A DNA stretch of 64,000 nucleotides from contig DATAPW010000284.1 of NCBI GenBank assembly GCA_036265005.1, positions 1-64,000 of the forward strand, read 5' to 3'. Positions 8,820 through 17,308 of the stretch are shown in pieces. The DNA is from JAMXLO01 sp036265005. GTDB lineage: Bacteria; Pseudomonadota; Alphaproteobacteria; Acetobacterales; Acetobacteraceae. Numbering within the stretch: the first letter of the stretch is position 1; each line of letters begins with the position of its first letter. The notes beneath the pieces were generated by a model. The model worked only from the letters and a program-made list of their open reading frames with translations, was not told the origin of the DNA and did no database searches. The position numbers and the translations under genes are program-made.

Positions 8820-9482
8820 ATGGCAACCGTACTTCAGGCAGAGCCGTTTCCGCTGGAAGTCGACATAGCGAGCACGGCGCTGATCATTATCGACATGCAG
8901 CGAGACTTTGTCTTGCCTGGCGGCTTCGGTGAGAAGCTGGGTAACGACACATCGTTATTGTTGGCCGCCGTTGAGCCAACACAGCGTGTACTAGAGCGAG
9001 CGCGGCGGGTGGGGATGCTGGTGATCCATACACGAGAGGGTCATCGGCCGGATCTCAGCGACTGCCCGCCGGCCAAGCTGACACGAGGCGACAAAACGTT
9101 CATCGGCACCGAGGGTCCGATGGGACGGATCCTGGTACGCGGCGAACCAGGGCATGACATCATCCACCAGCTCTATCCTGTTGGGGGCGAGCCGGTTATC
9201 GACAAGCCTGGAAAGGGATCGTTCCATGCCACTGATTTGCATCAGATCCTGCTGGATCGAAAGATCAAGACCCTGATCGTGTGTGGCGTGACGCTTGAGG
9301 TCTGCGTCCACACCACCGTGCGAGAGGCTAATGACAGAGGCTTCGAGTGCGCGGTCCTCAGTGATTGTGTGGCGTCCTATTTCCCGGAATTTCAGCGCGT
9401 TGGGCTGGAGATGATCAAGGCACAAGGTGGCATTTTCGGGTGGGTCTCAGACTCCAACAAGTTTATCGCCGCGATCTCCTGA
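8820..9482 (+). CDS. isochorismatase-fold cysteine hydrolase, biuret hydrolase-like
   Basis: A 220-residue amidohydrolase of the isochorismatase-like family. The catalytic triad expected for the family is present: Asp in 'IIIDMQRDF' (Asp25/Asp29 region), Lys132 in 'DKPGKGSF', and nucleophile Cys162 in 'GVTLEVCVHTT', preceded by the usual cis-peptide region. Blocks such as 'HTREGHRPDL' (70-79), 'GRILVRGEPGHDII' (102-115) and 'REANDRGFEC' (168-177) resemble, from memory, biuret amidohydrolase (BiuH), which converts biuret to allophanate plus ammonia. Related enzymes act on other ureido acids. It is the first gene of a six-gene operon, and a TAGGAGG ribosome binding site supports the start. The family is firm; biuret as substrate is inference. 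Confidence 0.85.
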   Translation: MATVLQAEPFPLEVDIASTALIIIDMQRDFVLPGGFGEKLGNDTSLLLAAVEPTQRVLERARRVGMLVIHTREGHRPDLSDCPPAKLTRGDKTFIGTEGPMGRILVRGEPGHDIIHQLYPVGGEPVIDKPGKGSFHATDLHQILLDRKIKTLIVCGVTLEVCVHTTVREANDRGFECAVLSDCVASYFPEFQRVGLEMIKAQGGIFGWVSDSNKFIAAIS

Positions 9483-9490
9483 GCACGGCG

Positions 9491-10318
9491 GTGCCACTTC
9501 AGGCCGTCTCGATCGGTCCCACGCTCAACCATGACGCAGTGGTCACAGGTGTGGTGCACAGCTCATTCCCGCATGCGCTGAATATGGTTGTTGGCGATGA
9601 CTTGTGGACACTGTTGTCGCTTGGCAAATCCGACCTACCATTCGGTATCCGGGTGGCCGCAGACACGTTAGCCGGCCTTCCAATCTGCCCTGGTGATCGG
9701 GTGTCTGTGCGTGGCGGATTCCTGGCCGTAGGTATGCAGGGAGTCGTGGTGGATTTCCGCGCTGCACCGCACTGGCGCGTTTCGCCGCCCGCGAGGCTCG
9801 CGCCGGGGATCGAAGAGCGCCTCGCCATCGTTGCACGCGCAACTGCGGCCAATGCATGGAGCGAGTCTTCCAATATAGCATTCGATGTCATGACGTACCT
9901 CGCCAACAAAGCTGGCGTACCGACCGATCTGCTGACGCACGTTGTGGGCCGAGGTCCAGGGCTTACACCGGCGGGCGATGACGTGCTGGCTGGGATCCTC
10001 GCGATACTCGCCTTGCCGCAAACCGGTGATCGTGGTCATGCCGCTCGCACCACTTTGACGCGTTTGCTGCGCACGCTGCTGCCGATGACAACTTCGCTCT
10101 CCGGTAGTCTATTGCAGCAGGCTGCAGCGGGTCAGTTTTCGAAAGCTGTCCATGAGCTTCTGTTCACACTGGTCGCGGCGCCCTCGATCGCCGAGCTGAT
10201 GCGTGCCATCGCCAACATGCTGACAATTGGTGCGACATCGGGAGCCGATACGTGCATGGGCATCGTTGCGGCGGCCCGCAACTTTCTAGCGCCAACGGCC
10301 TTCGGGGAGGCGGCATGA
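9491..10318 (+). CDS. allH: DUF2877 protein, AllH-like subunit of oxamate carbamoyltransferase
   Basis: 275-residue protein of the DUF2877 family (E. coli YlbF/AllH). The family hallmark 'GRGPGLTPAGDDVLAGILA' lies at about residues 154-172. In E. coli, AllF, AllG and AllH together form oxamate carbamoyltransferase, which releases carbamoyl phosphate from oxalurate. The start is taken at GTG 9491, 8 nt after the previous stop. Extending upstream into the cysteine hydrolase gene would add 42 residues unlike the family. Its stop overlaps the next ATG by 4 nt, so translation is probably coupled. The symbol marks homology; the substrate may differ because the operon also holds a biuret-hydrolase-like enzyme. 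Confidence 0.82.
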   Translation: MPLQAVSIGPTLNHDAVVTGVVHSSFPHALNMVVGDDLWTLLSLGKSDLPFGIRVAADTLAGLPICPGDRVSVRGGFLAVGMQGVVVDFRAAPHWRVSPPARLAPGIEERLAIVARATAANAWSESSNIAFDVMTYLANKAGVPTDLLTHVVGRGPGLTPAGDDVLAGILAILALPQTGDRGHAARTTLTRLLRTLLPMTTSLSGSLLQQAAAGQFSKAVHELLFTLVAAPSIAELMRAIANMLTIGATSGADTCMGIVAAARNFLAPTAFGEAA

Positions 10319-11880
10319 GCACGCGCTTTCGAACTTATCCGAACCTCTACAAGGATTCTGTCAGCCTGATGACCGTCTCCGCGAAGATTTCCGCGCTGGC
10401 AGGAATCGAAGCCGCTTCGGTCGTAATGGCAACCGCCACCAACGTTGAGAACCTTGCGCACGCGGGTCTCGGCCAGTTTGAGGTCAAGCCGAACGACCTC
10501 GTGGTTGCGGTCGCCGGACAGGAGGTCGCGTGCGACGAAGCGCTACATATTGCTGATGAGTTGCTCTCCGCAAAGAGTGCGACGGATAGCAGTGAAGCAT
10601 CGGCAGCGCAGCCGCCCCTGACCAACATCCAGACCGCGGTAGCGCGCGATCCCGCTACCAACTTCGCACTGATTTCAGTGCCGGGTGACTATGCAGCGGC
10701 GGAGGCGATGAAGGCACTGCGGCTCGGAATGGATGTCATGCTATTCAGCGACAATGTGCCACCTGAGAGCGAACTGGCGCTGAAGACCTACGCACGCGAC
10801 CATGACCTAATGGTCATGGGGCCGGATTGTGGCACGGCCATCGTCAATGGCGTGCCGCTCGGTTTCGCCAATGTCGTCCGGCGTGGGCCGATCGGCGTGG
10901 TCGGCGCCTCTGGCACTGGCACTCAGGAAGTGACTGTGCGCGTGCATCAGCTTGGTTCTGGCATTTCGCAGGCATTGGGCACCGGTGGCCATGATTTGTC
11001 AGATATCATCGGCGGCATCTCAATGCTGCACGGTCTTGCGGCACTGGATGCCGATCCCGCGACCAAAGTGATCGTGCTGGTCTCCAAACCGCCATCCGAA
11101 AAAGTCGCAATGCGCGTGCTCGCGGCCGCAGAGGCGAGTGTCAAACCAGTGGTGGTGATATTCCTTGGTGCCGATCCTGCGTCGATAACAAGTAATGGTG
11201 TCCATGGCGCTCTCTATCTCGCCCAGGCTGCAGATATCGCGGTGGCCTTGACGAAGGGGCAGGATGTCATTGTTAAGAGCATCACGCTTGGCAATCAGAC
11301 GCAGCGAACTCTGACTGGCTTGGCGCGCGCGATGGCGCCGACGCAGCGCTATGTACGCGGCATCTTTTCCGGGGGAACCTTCTGTTTTGAGGCGCAACTC
11401 GTTCATGCTGCCGCGGGCATCACAGCATTCTCCAACACGCCGACCGCTGGCAACGCCCGGCTGGTTCGCAGCGTGACGAGTGAGAAGAACACCATCATCG
11501 ATATGGGTGATGACGAATTCACTCAGGGCCGTCCTCACCCGATGATCGATCCGTCGCAGCGCGACGCACGCATCCGTCAGGAAGCCGACGATCCAACAAC
11601 CGCTGTCGTACTATTCGATGTAGTGCTCGGTTATGGCGCGGCGACTGACCCAATCGCCGGACTACTCGGTGTCATTGGTTCGGCCCGTTCGAAAGCGAAG
11701 GCATCTGGTCGCAATCTGGCCTTCATCGGTTATGTCTGCGGCACCGATCTGGACCCGCAGAACCGGGTCGACGTCGTGGCTATGCTGAAGTCGGCGGGAG
11801 TGATTGTCGCATCATCCAACGCGGAGGCGGCGGCGTGGTCTGCCGCGGTCATTGCGGAACGCAATGGGGCACGGCCATGA
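10315..11880 (+). CDS. allF: FdrA/AllF-like subunit (succinyl-CoA-synthetase-like fold)
   Basis: 521-residue FdrA-family protein. The N-terminal part looks like a small alpha/beta domain. It is followed by a CoA-binding-like region with 'MVMGPDCGTAIVNGVPLG' (about 168-185) and 'VVGASGTGTQEV', then the ligase-like domain with 'SGISQALGTGGHDLSD'. These are the blocks conserved in FdrA proteins, long annotated as acyl-CoA synthetase-like and shown in E. coli to be the AllF subunit of oxamate carbamoyltransferase. The ATG at 10315 has GGGGAGG upstream and overlaps the previous gene as ATGA. The longer frame upstream is discarded. It sits in the middle of the six-gene operon. Confidence 0.88.
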   Translation: MSTRFRTYPNLYKDSVSLMTVSAKISALAGIEAASVVMATATNVENLAHAGLGQFEVKPNDLVVAVAGQEVACDEALHIADELLSAKSATDSSEASAAQPPLTNIQTAVARDPATNFALISVPGDYAAAEAMKALRLGMDVMLFSDNVPPESELALKTYARDHDLMVMGPDCGTAIVNGVPLGFANVVRRGPIGVVGASGTGTQEVTVRVHQLGSGISQALGTGGHDLSDIIGGISMLHGLAALDADPATKVIVLVSKPPSEKVAMRVLAAAEASVKPVVVIFLGADPASITSNGVHGALYLAQAADIAVALTKGQDVIVKSITLGNQTQRTLTGLARAMAPTQRYVRGIFSGGTFCFEAQLVHAAAGITAFSNTPTAGNARLVRSVTSEKNTIIDMGDDEFTQGRPHPMIDPSQRDARIRQEADDPTTAVVLFDVVLGYGAATDPIAGLLGVIGSARSKAKASGRNLAFIGYVCGTDLDPQNRVDVVAMLKSAGVIVASSNAEAAAWSAAVIAERNGARP

Positions 11881-13316
11881 AAGCGCTGTTTCAGCAAGAT
11901 TTCAAGGTCGTCAATGTTGGTCTGCAAAGCTTCGCGGCGAACATCAGCGCATCCGGCGGACAGGTGACGCAGCTCAACTGGGCGCCGCCCGCTGGGGCCG
12001 ATGCGTCGCTTGGTTGGGTACTGGCTCAAATGATCGCTGACCCGCGTATTGAGGAGGCCAACCGCATCGCCTATGGACGTTACCTCGCCGCGCAGCCCCG
12101 ACTGATCGACATGATGCTGGCGCGCGAAGCCATCCCGGCTCTTGGTCCGGGAGAGCGGCGTATCCTGCACGCCGGACCACCGATCGCCTGGGATGAGATG
12201 TGCGGGCCACAGCAGGGGGCGATTGCCGGTGCAATCATTTATGAGGGATGGTCCGATAGCCTTGAGGGCGCTGAAAGGCTAGCCCGCGACGGCGGCGTCT
12301 CGCTGGAACCATGCCATGCACATGCGGCGGTCGGGCCGATGGCAGGAATCATTAGCCCATCCATGCCGGTCTGGGTGGTCGAGAACGCCGACGCTGGAAA
12401 CCGTGCTTTCTGCAATCTCAACGAGGGCTTGGGCAAGGTGCTGCGCTTTGGCGCGAACTCGCCCGAGGTCCTGGATCGGCTGCGCTGGCTTGGCGGCGAG
12501 TTCTTTGGCGCGGTCCAAACCGCGGTGCGCGGCCTTGCTGAGCCAGACCTCAAACCCCTCATGGCGCAGGCCCTCCACATGGGCGACGAGTTGCACAACC
12601 GCAACGCCGCAGCCTCGAGCCTGTTGTTCAAGCGCCTTGCCTTGGCGCTGATACGATCCGATCTGGATCGTCAGGTAGTCGAGCGAGTACTCTCATTCGT
12701 CGCCGGTAACGATCATTTCTTTCTTAATATTTCGATGGCCGCTTCAAAGTCGATGTCGGACGCGGCACATAACGTGCCAGGAAGCTGCTTGGTCACTGTG
12801 ATGGCACGGAATGGCGTCAATTTCGGCATACGCCTGAGCGGCACCGGTGACCAGTGGTTTCAAGCGCCGGCGAACCCGGTCGATGGCCTCTACTTTCCTG
12901 GTTACAGCGTCGAGGATGCAGCGGCCGACCTGGGCGACTCGGCGATCACCGAGACGAACGGTCTCGGCGGTTTTGCGATGGCGGCCTCGCCGGCGATCGT
13001 GCAATTTGTTGGTGGGACGCCAGCTGACGCTGTCGCCAACAGCAGGCGGATGCTATCCATAACTCTTGGCACAAACCCGGCATTCACGGTCCCCAACCTC
13101 AACTTCACTGGTACTCCGGCGGGCATAGACGCACGGCTCGTCGTGGATTCAGGCATACTGCCGATCATCAACACCGGTATTGCACATAAAAAAGCAGGTG
13201 TTGGGCAAATCGGCGCGGGCATAACGACCGCGCCGATGGTTTGCTTTAGCGAAGCACTTGCTGCCCTCGGCACCAGGCTGGGTATCGGGGGACCGCTCGA
13301 TGGGGTGCATCGATGA
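11877..13316 (+). CDS. allG: DUF1116 protein, AllG-like subunit of oxamate carbamoyltransferase
   Basis: 479-residue DUF1116 (YlbE/AllG) protein. Recognisable family features are the N-terminal 'LNWAPPAGAD' block (residues about 36-45), 'GPMAGIISPSMPVWVVEN' (about 156-173), 'MGDELHNRNAAASS' (about 237-250) and 'NVPGSCLVTVMARNG'. It follows AllF with an ATGA overlap and its own stop overlaps the kinase start, so subunits are likely made in fixed ratio. In E. coli AllG works with AllF and AllH to form carbamoyl phosphate from oxalurate and phosphate. The start at 11877 gives the usual family N-terminus (MKALFQQD); the longer frame from 11835 is disregarded. Confidence 0.88.
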   Translation: MKALFQQDFKVVNVGLQSFAANISASGGQVTQLNWAPPAGADASLGWVLAQMIADPRIEEANRIAYGRYLAAQPRLIDMMLAREAIPALGPGERRILHAGPPIAWDEMCGPQQGAIAGAIIYEGWSDSLEGAERLARDGGVSLEPCHAHAAVGPMAGIISPSMPVWVVENADAGNRAFCNLNEGLGKVLRFGANSPEVLDRLRWLGGEFFGAVQTAVRGLAEPDLKPLMAQALHMGDELHNRNAAASSLLFKRLALALIRSDLDRQVVERVLSFVAGNDHFFLNISMAASKSMSDAAHNVPGSCLVTVMARNGVNFGIRLSGTGDQWFQAPANPVDGLYFPGYSVEDAAADLGDSAITETNGLGGFAMAASPAIVQFVGGTPADAVANSRRMLSITLGTNPAFTVPNLNFTGTPAGIDARLVVDSGILPIINTGIAHKKAGVGQIGAGITTAPMVCFSEALAALGTRLGIGGPLDGVHR

Positions 13317-14650
13317 TACAGACAGCCGTTGTGGCATTCGGCGGCAATGCGTTGGTCGCCGAAGCGGGGCGTGAGTCTATCGCTGACCAGTACGACACTG
13401 TGGTGGCGACCATTCCATCAGTGGTCGATTTGATTGAGCGAGGTTGGCGTGTCGTTCTCTCGCACGGGAACGGACCGCAGGTCGGTTTCATCCTGAGGCG
13501 CTCGGAATTGGCGCTGGAGGAAGTCGCGCCGGTCCCTGTCGACTACGCGGTAGCCGACACGCAGGGCGCAATCGGCTTTATGTTTGTCAAGGCGGTCACG
13601 AATGAACTCCACCGCCGCGGTCTGCACCGGCCGGTCATCGCCGTCGTCACCCAGTCGCTGATCGATCTGGACGATCCGGCACTCGCGCAACCAACGAAGC
13701 CAATTGGGCCGTTTCTGACCAAAGAGAAGGCGCGGCTGATGGCAGAAACGCAAGGATGGGCAGTAGCGGAAGACGCAGGGCGTGGCTGGCGCCGTTTGGT
13801 ACCGTCGCCGCGCCCGCAGCGCATTCTCGAGGCTGACGCAATCCGCGCGCTGCTGGATGCAGGTGCAGTGGTCATTGCAGCGGGCGGTGGTGGCATTCCG
13901 GTGGCTTTGCAAGACGGGCGGCTTATCGGCGTCGAAGCCGTGGTGGATAAGGATTACGCGTCCGCATTGCTCGCGCGCGAGCTCGGCGCGGATATGCTGC
14001 TGGTCGCTACCGCAGTCCCACGCGTCGCCATCGCATTCGGAACGCCCGCCCAGCGTTGGCTCGACACGATTTCGGTTGACGAGGCGCGCGCCTATATCGC
14101 CGCAGGCGAGTTCGGTTCTGGCAGCATGGAGCCGAAAGTTGCAGCGGTTGCTGATTTTGTTGCGACCGCGCCCGGCGCTGTCGGTGTCATTGGCTCGGCG
14201 AACGAAATCCGCGCCATCCTCGACGGCGCGTCCGGCACGCGGATCGTCGGTGCCGATCGTGGGGAAGTCTTGCTGGCGGTCAACGGTACGTTGATGCGCG
14301 GGCTGAAGCTGAACCCAAACATGATGGCAGCCAAGGCGTCGTTTTGCTGCGAGGCGCGTACCGTGCCCTGTTATCGCATATGGAGCATCAACGACGACCA
14401 TCCCGCCATGGTTCGCGTGACAGACGGCGAAGGCGTCAAAGTTGCGCTGGAAGTCTGGTCCGTACCCCGCTCCGGTTTGGCAGGCATCTTGCTGAATGAG
14501 CCGCCGGGCTTGTCTATCGGTAAGGTCCAATTAGAAGATGGCTCGACGGTACTTGGCGTTCTAGGCGAACCTGCCCTCGTCGAAGGGCAACGAGAGATTA
14601 CAGAGTATGGCGGCTGGCGCGCCTACGTTGCCGCCGAGAAGGTGGCGTGA
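13313..14650 (+). CDS. carbamate kinase fused to allophanate-hydrolase C-terminal-type (AH-C) domain
   Basis: 445 residues. Residues 1-about 312 are a complete carbamate kinase: 'AFGGNALV' (8-15), HGNGPQVG (51-58), 'AAGGGGIPV' (189-197), 'DKDYASALLA' (212-221) and GSMEPKV (270-276). It transfers phosphate from carbamoyl phosphate to ADP. Residues about 313-445 are not kinase sequence. They carry 'VNGTLMRG' (323-330), 'EARTVPCYRIWSI', 'VALEVWSVP', 'LSIGKVQLEDGSTVLGV' and the ending 'ITEYGGWRAYVAA' (429-441), as in the C-terminal domain of allophanate hydrolases (AtzF/DUR1) and stand-alone 'allophanate hydrolase-related' proteins. No amidase domain is present. The start overlaps allG as ATGA. 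The role of the second domain here is unknown; carbamate or N-carboxycarbamate handling is a guess. Confidence 0.9.
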   Translation: MIQTAVVAFGGNALVAEAGRESIADQYDTVVATIPSVVDLIERGWRVVLSHGNGPQVGFILRRSELALEEVAPVPVDYAVADTQGAIGFMFVKAVTNELHRRGLHRPVIAVVTQSLIDLDDPALAQPTKPIGPFLTKEKARLMAETQGWAVAEDAGRGWRRLVPSPRPQRILEADAIRALLDAGAVVIAAGGGGIPVALQDGRLIGVEAVVDKDYASALLARELGADMLLVATAVPRVAIAFGTPAQRWLDTISVDEARAYIAAGEFGSGSMEPKVAAVADFVATAPGAVGVIGSANEIRAILDGASGTRIVGADRGEVLLAVNGTLMRGLKLNPNMMAAKASFCCEARTVPCYRIWSINDDHPAMVRVTDGEGVKVALEVWSVPRSGLAGILLNEPPGLSIGKVQLEDGSTVLGVLGEPALVEGQREITEYGGWRAYVAAEKVA

Positions 14651-15540
14651 CCGTGGAGTGGAGCAGCGCAGTCCGTTTTGGACGACAAGTGCTGCACGGG
14701 CTATCGCAGTGCGCCTTCCAGTCCAACGTTTGCACTGGCGCAGTGTTTGTTGTTGCCGTTGCGATCTTTAATTGGCGCATGGCGATTGCCTTTTTGCTCG
14801 GGGCCATCATCGGCACCTTGACGGCGCGTGTACTACGTGGCCCGGAAGACCTGCTGGATGCGGGGCTGTTGGGATTCAACTCCGCACTCATGGGGCTGGC
14901 GCTTGGCCACTTCTTTCAGCCGGATATACTGGTTTGGGCCTGGGTGTGCGTATTCGCCGCCCTCACCGCGGTATTGACGGTGTCGATGGCGAAGTTGCTT
15001 TCGTTCCCCTTCCTCGCTGCGCCATTCATCGTCGCCTTCTGGCTGCTTTGGCCAATTGCCGAGACTGTTGGGCTGACAAAGATTGATCTCGGCGCGTTTC
15101 CCAAGGCGGACGTGATGTGGGCGATGGCAACAGTCTCCGCCCTTGGTTCTGCTCTGTTCTCTCCGAATGCGATCAGTGGCACGATCTTCCTGATCGGCGT
15201 CGCTATCAGTAATTGGCGTCATGCCGCGATCGCACTGATCGGCGGCTTCGTTGCCGTGGCGCTGGCCGAACATGTGGGTGCAAATGGCGGAGCAATCAAC
15301 TCCGGCTTTGTCGGCTTCAACGCTGTGCTCGCGGCGCTGGCTGCCTATGTGATCGTGGCGGCCGATCTGAGGCTTGTTGTTCTTGCTGCCATCACCGCGA
15401 CGTGGCTGGCGAGCTACGTCTACCGTGGCGTCCCAGCTCCAGTGTTGGCCTCAGGTTTCGTGTTGTCGATCTGGGGGGTACTATTGCTCGCCTGGGCCAA
15501 TCCTCGATTTAACAAACAGGACAGCAGCGCCGGAGCTTAG
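14647..15540 (+). CDS. urea transporter (UT/Yut family), 297 aa
   Basis: Inner-membrane channel of the urea transporter family. About ten hydrophobic segments form two homologous halves, each with the family's loop motif: 'GLLGFNSALMGLALGHFF' (about 74-91) and 'GFVGFNAVLAALAAY' (about 221-235). Family members pass urea and close analogues by facilitated diffusion. Translation starts at a GTG whose GTGA overlaps the stop of the kinase fusion, making it the last gene of the operon. In this setting it may import or release urea or a small ureido/amide substrate; the specificity cannot be read from sequence. Confidence 0.88.
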   Translation: MTVEWSSAVRFGRQVLHGLSQCAFQSNVCTGAVFVVAVAIFNWRMAIAFLLGAIIGTLTARVLRGPEDLLDAGLLGFNSALMGLALGHFFQPDILVWAWVCVFAALTAVLTVSMAKLLSFPFLAAPFIVAFWLLWPIAETVGLTKIDLGAFPKADVMWAMATVSALGSALFSPNAISGTIFLIGVAISNWRHAAIALIGGFVAVALAEHVGANGGAINSGFVGFNAVLAALAAYVIVAADLRLVVLAAITATWLASYVYRGVPAPVLASGFVLSIWGVLLLAWANPRFNKQDSSAGA

Positions 15541-15574
15541 GCGTTTAAGGGCGTCTTTTGCAGCTTGCGTCCAA

Positions 15575-16549
15575 TCAGAATTTGACAGTCCACCCGAGCA
15601 TCCAAGAGCTCTCAGTGGTGCAACATAGGCCAGTTGTCGCCGGGTTCAGTCCGAACTTGTTGAACCACCAACGATAGGCTGCCCAGACTGAAAAGAGGTT
15701 GGGCCTGTCGGCGATGATCTGGCCGAAGTCGAGGATCAGTGCCTGCTGGATGTAATACTCGGTAATTCGGGGGGGAGCACCAGGCTCGCCATTGCCTTTT
15801 GGGCCGTGAATAGTGGCTAGGGCGTTGTAGCTCAGGGGAATGCGGGACGGCAGGAAACCGAGGGGTTGGTTATAGACGATTTCGATGCCCCAGGTGGGAT
15901 TGAAGTTCAAGTTCCCGCCGGGATTGGTGCCAAGCTGGGCGGCGATGCCGTCGTGCTGCCACTCTTTGTAGGCGACGACGCCAACGTTTACGAGGCCCTC
16001 GTAAGGAGCGGCGAAATTGAACTGGATACCACCTTCGATCGAGCGTTTCCGTGAAGCAAGGTTGGTGTTGTCCGTGTTCAGGTCGATGCCGGCTAGTAGT
16101 GACACGTTGGTGAGCGGTCCGGCACTAAAGGCCTTGGTGTTGAGCAACTGATTTGCTCCCAGTGTGCTTCGCAGGAAGCCATACCACTCAGTGTAGCCCG
16201 GGCAACCGGTATTGGCATTGGGGAACCCGCAGGGAGCTGCAGGCGTGGTGTTTGGGTTGGTCGCCCGCAGCCAGTCGATGTTCAGAAGATTGGTGCCGTA
16301 GGCCCAAACGTCGAAATGGTTGAAGGTCAGGACGTCCTTGCCGGTTACGCCAGAGCCCGGATTGCTCGCGGTAAATTCGTAGTGGTACGACATAGAATTA
16401 TCATTGACGATGAAGGGCCCTGTCGGAGCTGTGGGCGTCGTGGGTAGGGCTTCCGGCTCCGGCACAGGCGAGGGAGCCTGTGCTCGCGCCGAGTAAGACA
16501 CAAACAAGCCGACTATGGTCATCGCCACGGCAGTTGTTCTTATTGTCAT
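15575..16549 (-). CDS. predicted outer-membrane beta-barrel protein, 324 aa
   Basis: An N-terminal signal peptide (residues 1-about 23, ending SARAQA) is followed by a Pro-rich spacer. The remainder is made of alternating hydrophobic/aromatic strands ('YHYEFTASNPG', 'LTFNHFDVWAYGTNLLNID', 'VGVVAYKEWQHDG', 'FSVWAAYRWWFNKFG') and ends in Phe, as outer-membrane barrels do. Similar proteins, remembered from rhizobia, are annotated only as hypothetical or outer envelope proteins; a distant relation to Tsx nucleoside channels is possible. It is convergent with the urea transporter gene, 34 nt away, so joint function with that operon is possible but not shown. Confidence 0.7.
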   Translation of the reverse strand: MTIRTTAVAMTIVGLFVSYSARAQAPSPVPEPEALPTTPTAPTGPFIVNDNSMSYHYEFTASNPGSGVTGKDVLTFNHFDVWAYGTNLLNIDWLRATNPNTTPAAPCGFPNANTGCPGYTEWYGFLRSTLGANQLLNTKAFSAGPLTNVSLLAGIDLNTDNTNLASRKRSIEGGIQFNFAAPYEGLVNVGVVAYKEWQHDGIAAQLGTNPGGNLNFNPTWGIEIVYNQPLGFLPSRIPLSYNALATIHGPKGNGEPGAPPRITEYYIQQALILDFGQIIADRPNLFSVWAAYRWWFNKFGLNPATTGLCCTTESSWMLGWTVKF

Positions 16550-16789
16550 TTGCCTGATCCTCCCGAATCACTTGGCGATAATTCTGAGTCGGATCAGTCT
16601 AGCAGATCATCACGGGCAGGCCATTGGCCAGAACGTTTTGGTGCGCGCGACGATTGAAAAGATTGCTGCGATGCCGAGCGTGCGGGGCTCCGTGGCCGCT
16701 CATTCGGGGTCGATACGACCATCACGAATGACATAGATGGCCGCCGGAACCACAAGCTGGCCGCCCGCCATGTGTGCCCGCCGCGGCCT

Positions 16790-17308
16790 TCAGGCGCATG
16801 TGGTCTCGCCGGAGGAAACAGGGTTCGGTCGGTTCTGCTGCGCGGCTTGACGGCGCCAAGCATGACCGATGGCGCTTCGCCGAACGTGCCCGGTATTCGC
16901 CGGCAAGCCTGTCGAGGGCCAGAAGCCGAAGCGTATAGCGACCTCGCTTACTGTCGTTTCGACGGGATTCGCTGCTTGCACCGCGCGATGGGCCAGCGTC
17001 ATGCGTCGCAGCAGCAGGTATTGCTTGGGGCCCACGCTGCGCTTGCCGGATCTCGTGCGTGGCGCGAGTTCCGGCATCAGGCTATCGGCGGTGGCGTGCC
17101 GCAGGGCACAGCGTACCAGTTGCAACCGGCGAATCTTGAGGTAATGCAGCGGGTTCACGCCAAGCTGAGCAGCGTAGCATCGGCGGAGGAAACAGTCTGA
17201 CACGTCGAGTGCTGGGGGGTTGACTTCGGCGACGCGCATGTCGTCGCCGGGCAGCTTCGCAAGGAGATCCTCGAAGCGGATTGTCAGGTCCTGCCGGATC
17301 GGGTGCAC
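16790..17308 (-). pseudogene. AraC-type regulator remnant with two partial HTH copies
   Basis: The frame contains two stretches typical of AraC/XylS DNA-binding domains, one after the other. The first is 'LGVNPLHYLKIRRLQLVR' (about residues 49-66). After about 27 intervening residues comes 'GPKQYLLLRRMTLAHRAV' followed by 'TTVSEVAIRFGFW' (about 93-130). A normal AraC domain has one such series. Here the first copy lacks its second HTH and the C-terminus trails into non-family sequence. It most likely arose by fusion of two decayed regulator genes or a deletion between paralogues. No sensory domain remains. It is called a pseudogene, although expression of the 172-residue frame cannot be excluded. 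Confidence 0.6.

Noticed and set aside
13313..14650. Full allophanate hydrolase
   Set aside because: Only the C-terminal-type domain is present; the Ser-cisSer-Lys amidase domain is absent and the N-terminal part is a carbamate kinase.
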